Shown here in pieces: positions 36,601 through 48,600 of a stretch of 64,000 bases of DNA. Position 1 is the stretch's first letter. Every line of letters starts with the position of its first letter. The position numbers were made by a program, and so were the translations under genes. Below the pieces are notes generated by a model. That model searched no databases and was not told where the DNA came from. It saw only the letters and a list, made by a program, of their open reading frames with translations. The stretch is from Toxonevra muliebris (lineage: Eukaryota; Arthropoda; Insecta; Diptera; Pallopteridae), in NCBI GenBank assembly GCA_963691655.1, contig OY829326.1, positions 20,882,878 through 20,946,877 of the forward strand. The letters are read 5' to 3'.

Positions 36601-39600
36601 AACATGGTCACTCTACACTTGGTCCCTGCACACACGGAAATACAGGGGAATGTAACAGTTGACTACTTAGCAAGGAAGGCAATAACCAAGAATTGCATTG
36701 GTCTTGAACCCTTTCTGGGTCTAAGGTGCTCACTTCATAAAAAAGGACAAGACAAACTGCCACTACTGCCACAAAGAAAATGAGACACCAAAGCATTTCC
36801 ACTCATTCGTAGAAGAAAAAGATATCTGGGACACTACTGGCCAGATAGTTCGAACACTATCACTTTAGAGCCAAAATCCTTACTGAGATTTTTTGGTGAG
36901 ATTGGATGATATTCAGTATATATTTAAATACAGAGGTTACACTTCTTCACACTAAAAACCAAATTTTAAGCTCCTAACAAAATATTACTAATTAATTAGC
37001 ACAAGTGTGCTATAAAGTAAAGTAAAGACCCGATAGATTTGTCAAGATTTATACTGAAGTTATTCAGCTTTGAACATAGTGAGTACTAAGTTCACTATAA
37101 TTTTGAACAGTACTTTATCTTAAAGAGGACTAGCCACACAAAAAATGTAAAAACAAAATATCAAAGTCACAATTGCATGAAAAATTTCGTGTAATCGAGT
37201 AAAATGTTATTAAATGAAAAAAAAATATGATTTTGATTCTGAATGGTGAGATAAAGAAGAAAAATTCTAATGATTGTAATACGGATTTGGAGTTATAACC
37301 TCAAAATCTATCTCGACTGTCATAGCTAATCCCTCTCGTGCCAGATGGCATAGTTAGTATTAAAAATTCTAGTTAATTTTGAATGAAAAAACCTAAATCG
37401 GAATAAAATTCCGGGGAAAATTTAAAGCATAGACTTCATTATTTATTGCATATAGAATTTTTATTCTTGGAGCCAATTGCTCATCTAAAGTTGTCCGCAG
37501 CTTTGAATGGTTAAAATAAACTTATGCTTACATAACAAAGATTGACTTTTGTTATTGTGTTAGTTTTTCACATAAAAGCATAAGTGAAAATATTACAATT
37601 TTATCGCTTTTGCACACTTCATAAATGACATGTTGATAAATAATTTAACGAGCTTAATGTGCCATAAAATTAAACTATTTTTATTAGGCATGATTCATTA
37701 CTATTTGCATATTCATTGAATGCTTGTAGTTGATGTTGATATATATTTTTTTTAAACTTACCATTACCGTTTGCGGATTTTATTCTGCAAAGAAAAAGAT
37801 AAAATAAAAAATTATAAATTTATTTTGAATCCAAAATTTTTGAATACTGTATGCAAATAAAAATGAAAGACTTAAGCAACAAACTTAATTGTTAGAATTC
37901 ATAGCTAGCACAGTGTTTTATTTTCTATGGTTCCATAGTATATTATACATCTCATGAGATGGCATATATGATGTTGGGTTTGAGAGACTACTGCACATTT
38001 ATTTATATATGTAAGTACACTAGCGTACCCAGAGATTTCCTAGAGTGGTTTTTAATTTTTCTTTGCACTAAAATGTTTTTTTTTTCATCTATGGCCAAAG
38101 ATCAAAATGTATGAAAATTTCATCGGTAAGGGAAGAGTTTTAACCCTATAAAGACCCATTTGGATCTGGTAGTGTGTAACTATGTATGTGCTGAAATTTT
38201 ATTTGATATAATCTGATGTTTATGATTTTCTTGGAAAAATAAGGATAGCAGATGAAAATGTTAACATTAAAAACTTATACTACTTATTTTGATCTCGTCT
38301 TTCTTCTTTTTCTATTTCTTTGTCAATGTGCCGCCTTTGGATTGTAAACTAATTATAAGAGAAAATCCTCTTAAATTAAGGAAATCAACAATTTCAATTC
38401 AAAATACTTTCATACTTTCAGCTTTTATATACTGTTCGTAGCTGCTGGTGTTACACTCAGAAAAAAATTACATGGAATCAATATGAAAATCATATTTTTT
38501 TCAATAGGATTTGGTCAATGGTAATTTCCCATAATTTTATTAGTTTTAAGACTTAATATAGGCATATTATGGTATATCTTATTGATTTCATAGTACAGTA
38601 TTATTGATTTCATGCTGTAACATTATTAATTTAATGGTATAAAAAGTAATGGGACATTTTTCGCGATTAATATGATGTTTTTTTCAGAGTGTACTAACAT
38701 TCACTTTATAGGTACACGAATTGTCACTAAATGTATTAAAAACAAAAGACTTAAGCAACAAACTTGTCTATGCTATAATCAATATCCAAAACGAAAATTG
38801 AAATGAGATGAAAAAAAAAACTTAACAATTAAATTGAAGTGAAGTATTTATGACATTTCCATTTGCGAAACAACAAAATTGCATTTCAGTTGCTTGTAAT
38901 GCAACAACAACAACAATCAACAGTAATAGCAACAAAATAGTTTTGTTTACAACTCAAACGATGAGATTAGATTAACAGAAAATTTGCAAAGCAAAAATTG
39001 TAGAGCAACAAGTAGAATTTTTTTGCCTTACACACTTCAGTTGAAGAAAAAATAAGAGCTAAAAAAATACAAAGGCTTTGAAAAACCGGCTTGATCCACT
39101 TTTCACGCTGTGGTATTTGCTTGATATCTGCTAGTAACAGGAAAAATGTCGCCAGCTGCTGTTACATATTCTAGAATATGTAATGCCAAATGGGATGTAC
39201 TCTATTTGTGTACCTATGTGTGTACGTTTGTGGCTAAGCTGCAAGTGGATCACTTTATCGCTTTGTGTAGGCAACAAGCACATGCAACATCCTCCATCAG
39301 CAGCAGCTATAACAGAAATAGCATCATACAGTCAGCGGCTAGCAATACAACCCAAATAAAAATCTCATGGCAAAAGTAAAAAATACAAGTACCTATTCAT
39401 ACGTAAGTATGCATTTTATGGGTATTAGAGTGGTTCTTAGGCATATGGGGGAAATTTTTTATATATTGTTTTTACTCTACGCCCCCTAATTTTGTTCCTG
39501 TATGTGAAAAATGGAAACTGTGAAAGTTTCAGGCAAAAATATTTAAATTTATACATGCCTCCTCGGACTCAAAGTTTATATGTGAAAAACACTCCCGTGT

Positions 39601-42600
39601 TATCAAATAATCCAGTCGGTAGAGTAAATAATCTACCAAAAGTTCATATTAATTCTTATCTGAAAAACCTATATATATATATATTAATAAAAATAATAAT
39701 TTAAATAAATAAGTGGCTTATTACATCTCATTTTTGAAGCCAAGGAGGCACGTTTAAATATTAATATTTTTTTCTGAAACTTTTACAGCTTACATTATTA
39801 GCATAAAGGAACAAAAATAGTGGGTGTATGGAAAAATATTCCAAACTAAAAATTAAGGACCACTCTAATGGGTATTGGAGAAGTGAAGTTCAATGAGATT
39901 TTTATCTTTGCTATTGAAAATGTGTACAGATATTTGCCCATTTGGATATTTGCTGATGTCGATTTTAAGAAAGAATTTTAATGAAGTTCATAACTGTACT
40001 GGAACTTTAACAAATTTTTATGTTCTCGTACTTTTTGCTCTTAAAAATTATTGAATAAAATGAAAAAACCCGAGTTAATATTTTATTGATCTTAGAGTTT
40101 TTCATGTGATATAATGAAGTCATCAAAAATGTTTATTGCTCACATATTAAAAAGTGAATTTCAATGACAATATTTTCTAATGGGATCTTTTTGATATGCA
40201 TCCTAACATTGCGTGTAATTTAATTATGCTGCTGCTCAAGTGTAGTATAATACTTTAAGCCAACATTTTCTGCATTAGTTTTCATCCAAATTTCTTTCCC
40301 CCAATTTTCCAATTTTCCGCTTATAAACTATCAACGCATTTTTAGAAAATGTTTTGTTTTTTTTTTCTTTTTTGCAATGAACTTTATGAACTTTATTTCT
40401 TTTTGTTTCAAATTTGCGCCACTTTCGTTAAAATGCAATTTTGTTTTTTTTTTAAACTTATGCTCAGTTCTATTGTAGAGAAAAGGAAGAAGAAGAAGAG
40501 AAATGAGTTTCTAGGCTAAACGTGACTCAATTAAACTTCAAACACATGAACGTATGCGTGTTTGTATATGTGTATTTTATTGTGTATGTGTATGCTGCTT
40601 TATCATAATAACTAGAAAATGAAATAATAAAAAAGAAAAAAATGAAATTAAAAATTTATGTTCATAATATGTGTTCGAATTTTTCATTGCGCTCGCTGCT
40701 CATGTACGATTAAATTTATAAACTAATTTTAATGTTGTTACAGTACAAAAACGTGCAAAAATTTTTGCCAAAACAGCGCAGAAATCAATTTCATTGAACA
40801 TGTTCCAGCGGCAGGTTACAGTGCAACAAAATGTGGAAATGTAGTGATATCAAACTTTTGAAAAAAAAAATGAATATAAAGAAAGTTAGGAGTATTTCAA
40901 AGCTGTATTGAAACAACTTGGAAAATTATACAAAAACTTAATCTTAATTTAACTGAAAATATTTTAGGTTCATATAAATAAGATTTTGAAGCCAACGAAA
41001 TGAATGTTTAAACGACGAATATAGAATCAATTGAGACGTTAAGCGCTAAAGGTGGTGCAAGTAATTTTTTTTTTTAATTTGTATTTTTAACATCAGCTAC
41101 CTCCTCACCCCCTCATTCTGTGTTTTACGAAAGTGGTATAAGTCTCGGTTCAAATGCTGACCAAAGCTTTTTTGCAATTGGAAAATAATTTTCATAAGTT
41201 CTTTTTGATTAAAATGGATTAAATATTTATCGGGAAAGGGGCAATTCTGTATTTTGGCCTGATTTTATAAACTGAGTGTTATTTTACTATAAATCTGGTT
41301 TTAGTATGAATTTTGTATTGCATTTTGGTTTGAAATTTTATGGACTCTTTTTGGTTAAGGTTTGAATTTTAGTCTGGGTTTTGATCTAACATTTCGTTGA
41401 CCTGAGATTGATCTGAATATTGTATCTTTTTATTTCGGTTTGAATTTTAATCTCCTTATGGTTTGTGTTTTAGTTTGAATTTTGGCAAAACATTTGGCCT
41501 GAATTTTGGTAAAACATTTGGACAGAATTTTGTTTGAGGTTTGTTCTGATGTTTGATTTCTGGTTGAATTTGGTTTAAGTTTTGGTTTACTTTTTTGTTT
41601 TGGTATTTGGTTTTAATTTCGGTTAATTAATTTCAAGACCAAAGAATTTGGACTGAGTTTCACATTAACTTCTGATTTAACTTTTGATCTTATTTGAGTC
41701 TAAGTGTTGATGTAAATTTTGATCAGATTGTTGGGCAGTTTTTTAGATTTCGATCTGGTTTTTAGCCTAATTTTTAGTCGAGTTTTGATCTGAATCTGAG
41801 CTTTAGGTATTGTTCTGAAAGTTGTTCTATAATTTGTCATGATCAGCCCTCTCACCCTTATATAATGGCATAATAATAGTAATTATTCCTAGCATAATAC
41901 AATAAAGATTTAAAAAAATATCAGAAGCAGTCCAGTTTAGAATGGTTAGGACCTTTTTAGCCCAGTCGGTAGTGTAAAAAATGCACCAAAAGTTCATAAA
42001 AATTCTTAACTGAGATTTTTCTTCAGTAATCTTTAGTGGGGGTATGATAAATTCAAAAACTACAAAAATCAGTCCTGGGGTTGCAGAGCGAACCCCGCCC
42101 CCCCCCCCCCCCAAAAAAAATCCCCCCTTTGGTGAAAAAAGCTTTTTTTACTAATAATAATTTCTTAAATATTGAATAACTCCCAAATTATGACATATAC
42201 AAAAAAAAAATACCTGGGGGGGGGGCGGGGTCGCTCTGCAACCGCAGGCCTGATTTTTGTAGTTTTTGAATCCATCATACCCCCACTAACAATTACTGCA
42301 GAAAAATCGTATTTCATAATTTTTATGATGTAAATCTTTATAATGACTGGACTATTTTTGAACTTATACAAAATTTAATACATGCTGTTTTTTTACGTAT
42401 GTATGTGTTTAAAGGTTCATTTCCTGAATTTTTGAAATAAAAATTGTTTTGACTAATATTTGACTGCTTCGCACTATTCTGAGGATGGATGACTGTGTTA
42501 AAATCGGTTTAGAACTTGGTTCTACATTCTTAATTTTTAAATCTTAGCTCTAGTTCTTGTTTTCTTGAAATGCCCTTTTCAGCTTTATTTTGCTTTGAAA

Positions 42601-45600
42601 GTCATGCCGAAATATTTTGTGGTATTAGAATACAAAATAGAGATTGGCTGATGGTGAGTTCTTTTTTTTTTGGTGAAGCCTATATGCATAGTATGCAAAG
42701 TTCACTTTATTTTATACGCCATCATCGATGACTCTTGCACTGACTTTTCAACCTGGCTAGCATTGTAGGTGCTAAGGTTGCTAGGTCGCTGGTGAAGATA
42801 ATATAGAGGAAGGGACCAAAAAAGCTTTCTGAATGAATTTTCATGATTAATTCATTCAACAAATATGATATGGCAGAGGAAGATAAGTTTTTTGATTTAT
42901 TCATAAAGTACGCCAAATTAAATTTATTTCTCTTCAAATGCCTTTTAAATAACGTCAAAAAAACACACACATCCGATAGTGTAAAAATTTTTGTCCTAGA
43001 GCGTTACGTTTCGAGTTATTTCAGTTTCAAATTTGGCCATTTTGGTCTCCTAATTTTGTTAAGATTTTTTCTTGATTTGTTAAATGAATTATAATTATTT
43101 TTGAATTTGTTCTGTTAAATAGATTATTTATATTAAATTTCTGCATTTAAGCCCACCGTGCGCATACAATAACAGTGCATCAGTGGCAGCATGTTTTCGG
43201 CGGAAGTTATTAATATTATTACAATTTTACTATTAAATATTGACTGGATTTAACAATTTTGTTGCTATTTAAATCAGGTAGATACATATCAACATGCATA
43301 CATATGTACATACACACATACATAGTATATATATATATACCCCCGTTGTCATTAGACACGCCTATTTGTAATTTAGTACACTTTTAAAGTTTCTTTTAAT
43401 TTAATTTTTGCATTTCTTTGTAACAAAAATGAATGAAGTTGAGAAGTTGAGAAGCTTGTTGTTGCTGTAGTTGTTGTTGCTGATAAACTTGCTGTACTTA
43501 ACGGTTATTTAATTGTATCATTATATTAACCTGAGTGTTTAAGAATGTGTGTCTGTTTTTGAATTGAATTAATTTTTATCGTTTTTATGCACGCAAATAT
43601 CATAAAAATTTGTAATTTATTAAAAAATAGAAAAATAACCTTGAGCTCATTCTTATGTGAATGCGATGACTGACGATAAGCCAGTAAAACAAGTGAGGCT
43701 TGGTTACATTTCATTATTATTTTGTTATTTATTATCTTTATTATTAAACTAATGACTGACTGCATTTTTTTCTCACATAAAATTATTGCATTTTAATTAC
43801 TTTTCAATGAAATTAGCAAAAATAGGCACTAAAAATGCCAAATTGTGCTGGTATAGTAATTTATAATTACTATAAAATTGCATTATTCAATTAAGAATCT
43901 GATACATATTCAAGCGAAAATTATAACACACACATTCCACTTATTTGTTTTTTATTGTTGTAGGTACTCGTACTTTATTATTATACATCAATATCATTGT
44001 GTGTATCAGATATCATATTATCCTGCTTATTATCTTGTATACATTGTGCTATATTATACATACATACATACATACATACGCAAATAGCTCGACACACTGC
44101 TGGAAAATAAATTTTTATGTTACTGCAATTAAAATACGTTAATTAAAATGCAATAAGTATGACATTTATTTTCGAATTATGTCGATTAAATTACAAATTT
44201 TTGCACTCTACCTCAGTGTGATGCGGTTCAATAAGAGCGCTCAAAAAATTACACTGTTCTACAAATGGAAACTTTTGAAAACGAGCAGAGACGAGACAAA
44301 TGTACTTAGGGTAATGGGAGGTCGCTGAATCCGAATCCGTAGTCCGTTTTGCTCTGTTTCGTCACAATTTTCAAGCGGTGCCATATGGCACCTTGTCGCT
44401 GAGCCGTTCCTGAGCCAGGTTCAAAAAAATTGTTTTTTCTCAAGTTACTTTCGTGTAGTTAAGTGAAAAATGAGCTTTAAACTTTTTATACATATCGTAT
44501 ACGAATTCGTAAATACATACGCCAAATCAATTCTCAGGCGACGATATGTATGTGAGAATGTGATTGGCGCATTTGAATAAGATTTTCAGTACGTAGTTAG
44601 AGAAAGAAAGCAACAACAACAGCATAAGTTATACCGTTTTTAGAATGTTTAAAAGCCACTGCGTTTGCAAAACTACGTCTCCACAAACCATGCCTTCGTC
44701 TTCGCTGAAAAATGCCGTTGCAACGTTTCTGTTAAAAATTAATTTAGATTTTGTTGTTAAAATTCGAAGCAAGCTTGGAGTAGGCTGTCACCGGTTTTAT
44801 TTTTGTACAAACTATTTGTTTCCGATTAGTGTTTTGAAAATCGCCATTTGAAAAATAAATCTTTCTCTTGTCAAAAACTATGTTCATAGGTACTTAAGTT
44901 TTTTACTTTATATTATTTATTTATCTACAATGTGGTCAAAAATGAATAAGTGAACGGGTCAAAAAGTAAACAACAATATATAAATTTATTTGTAGGTATA
45001 CACAAAGAAATTTTGAGGATATAATTGTTCAAGAACACAAAGTAGATAGATCAAGAAAGTAATTTGAGAAAAAAATTGTTTTTGAACCTGGCTAAGGAAC
45101 GGCTCAACGACAAGGTGCCATATGGAACCCCTGGGCATTACTGGGTTAAGCTAACCACGAGATAAAAGTGAACGATGATAACGAGGACGAAAAAAATTAC
45201 GAAAAAATAAATTATTTAAAACAAAAAAATTTAAAAAAAATTTTTAAACTTTAAAAATAATAAAAATATAAAATTTTTTTTTGTGAAAATGGATGTTTTG
45301 ATGAAAAAAAATATGAACTGAATATTTTTAATTTTTTTTTTGTTTTAAATTTTAAAAGTTCTGATGTCAATAAAAAAAATTGTGACGTAGCAGAGCAAAA
45401 CGGACCACGGATTCGGACTCAGCGACCCCCCATTTCCCTAAGTACACTTGTCTCGTCTCTGTTCTTTTTGGCTGTTGAACAGTGTTGTCAGTGGTATATA
45501 TGTATATCATTTTATCATTTGCCTTTCTAGGCTTTAATGGGATTATTCTACAGAAGTGGATCTCCTGTAGTTCAAGTTTTTTCAAGAAAATAAGTTTTTT

Positions 45601-48600
45601 TTCGAGATTTATGTGTCAAATTAGTTTCTCATAAAAAACTCAGGGATTTTTCATTTACAGCCATCAAAATACGATACAATACATCTCCAGCGGATTCAGT
45701 CAAGAGAAACGAAACCCCCTTTTTACCTGGGAAAACCCCCCTCACCTTCCTGTGCTATGTTTCCCTGATTTATTATAGGACTTTTTATTGACAATTTTGA
45801 TCTTTCATTCGTCACAAGTCTTTCCTCTAACTTTTGTCATGGTTCAGGTTTATGAAGCACTTGAGAGACCTGTATTTCATTTACACACGTCTTAATACTA
45901 ACACCTCCTTAATCTATAATACTCCTTTCTACAATACTATTGGATCTTTAAGCTCCTGAGGAGCTGTTAGTTATCTTGCCTTCAAAATTTATAACGATGG
46001 ACCTTGCAATGAACCTCCGAGTGGTAATGATTAATCAAATCAAACTCATTTCTAAACCTAATCTAATCTCATCTAGGTTAGTGACGGTATGGTAATTAAT
46101 TTCCGGTATATATTTATGATGTCAAATGCAGAGTATCAAATAGTTCGGCGAATATCAACTAAAATCTTTTGTGTATGTATGTGTGTGTGTTTACGCTTAT
46201 TTATGTGACAGTTAAAAATAGGTTAATGCAATAAAAAATTGACATTTAATTTTACTGAAAAATGAAAATTATTGCTCACGGGGAATAATGAAGCTTTTTG
46301 ATGATGGTTTTTTGAATGTGGTTGTAGGTGTGTGAATGCGAGCGCACGCAGTTCAAATATTCACAATTTAAAGAGAGAAAGAAGATGAGTAAAAAAGAAA
46401 GAAACAGCAACATTGCGAAAAACAACAAATTTAATTGCTAACATAAATGACGGCCGACGATATTGGTAAACAATTCTTTTCATTGTTGTTATTGCAGTTT
46501 CTGGTTACGGCCTGTCATTCACTGAATGAACGTGAGAACGCGGGTAAGCGATGCGGGAGTAAGTAATTAATTGATTAATGACATTCCATTGAAATACAGC
46601 GGTAAATTAATTTAAAATAAAGTTTCATTTATTTCTTTAACATAAAAATGCCATTAAGTAAATATGTGCGGAAAATTAAAAAAAAAAAAACAAGAAGAAA
46701 TACAAACAAATAAACTTTAAAAAATAATGAAAAAAATTGCAATAATAAAAGTTCAAATAAAAATTCTTTAATGTAATTTTTACTAATTTGGTGCTTAATT
46801 TGTCACAAACATCAAAACTGTCTGCCACCAACCAACAAAATGACACACAACCTAAAGCAAAACAAATATTCATATACTCGCACTGCAAATGCATCCAAGT
46901 ATTATGCAAATACTCGTGGTAAAAAAAACAAAAACGTTTTGACGCACACACTAAAAAAAAGACCAAAAATCGAAAATTCAGTCATTTGAATTAATTTTAT
47001 GCAAACATTTCGCGCTTAAGAACAACTTTATCGACCATTATGCGCAATTAAGCCAACAGCAACAAACTGACAAGTCTGTCTCAAAACTAAGAAAAACAAC
47101 ACAAGTGCGAGAGAGAGAGAGCGAGTGGTTAGAGGGTAGGTGCGGTAGAGTGAAATCGACATATGTATGCATACACTGTAACATGACAATTTAATTGGCC
47201 GCTGAATATACGGCGTCTGCAACTGTCACACTGTCTGCCCCTGCGTCTTTGAGTGCATTCACAAAACTCACTTTTAATATGCTTGTTATTAAATTTTTTA
47301 GCTAATTTTACGCTTTGCGTCAATTTTGAAAAAGTCAGAAAAAAAACAGCAAAGCATGGCAAAAATGTTTATTGTAATTTACGTGCGACACTGTCAAGCT
47401 GAATCCCACGCTTCAGACCTTCGATTAAAGCCGCTGCAGGCGCATTTAAATTTCGGTTTAATCGCTTAGCTTGCATTTTGGTATTGCAATTAAATGCGAG
47501 TGTTTTTTTTTTTGTGATTTAAAAGTTGTATATGCATAGTTACCCAGTTGGGAAAGTTTTGTTTATGGAAATGAAATAACGAAACATTGGGAAGTTCCGC
47601 TAGGGTTTTCAACTGCGAATTCGTAACAAATCTGTTGCTTTTAAAAAATAATCAATAGTTTCGAACTTTAACAGTATTTAGTTTGCAAACTCTCTCAACG
47701 TTTCGGTTTAAAAACTAATGCCCAAAGGATTATTAGTGTAACTACAGTTTTAATCCAGAAGTGATACGATATCATTTTATATATTAATTTAAAGAGCTTG
47801 ACGAGTAGGTTAGCCAAAACTTATCAGATTTGAAATCGGTTAAGCCAATTCCAAAATATTAGCGTCGGAAGTTTTTTAAAACTCGTTCATTGAACAAAAC
47901 TTTGCATTCATCGTTGAAAAAATCACTGCTTAAGCGGGAGTAAATAATAAATAAGAGAAAGAGAGAAGACATGAGTAGCGGCATCTCTCAGAATAATCGA
48001 ACGAATTGTCCGCATACACAAATAACAAAACAAACACCAACGAGTAGTTTCGTTCTCTTTTGATATTTGTTTTTTCATAAAGCGATTTCTTCCGCAAAAA
48101 AATAGCACCAGTAACTGGGGCCCTACCGACTAGTTTACTTTTATTTTCAATTTTGATTTTAGTCTTTATTCAGCAATCGGTTTTCGTGATTTCAAATCCA
48201 TATTTAACGATGGCTTTTTCATGATTTCACTCCTGAATCCAGACCTGATCTGTATCTGTTTTCAACCATGAATTCAAACCTTATTTTGGATTTTTTCTTT
48301 GGGGCTTCAGTTCTAAGTTGATATCTAACAGAACAGTTTCAAATTCAAAGCGAATCTGTTTTCGAAAGTTCCGTAATTTATAACTTATTTTTATTTAAAA
48401 TCTAATGTTTTATTGGCACTACTGTGCGGCTGATGTATTTGGAAGGTAACTCAAGCTAGAACCGCAGTCTTTAAATTGCATTTCGGATTTTTTGAGCTAA
48501 TACGATACCCAAAAAGGAGTAATTTATCAAAAAAAATATCAAAAAATCAGAAGATGGAAAATGGAAGTGGATAACTTACACTCTCCATAAAGATCATGAC

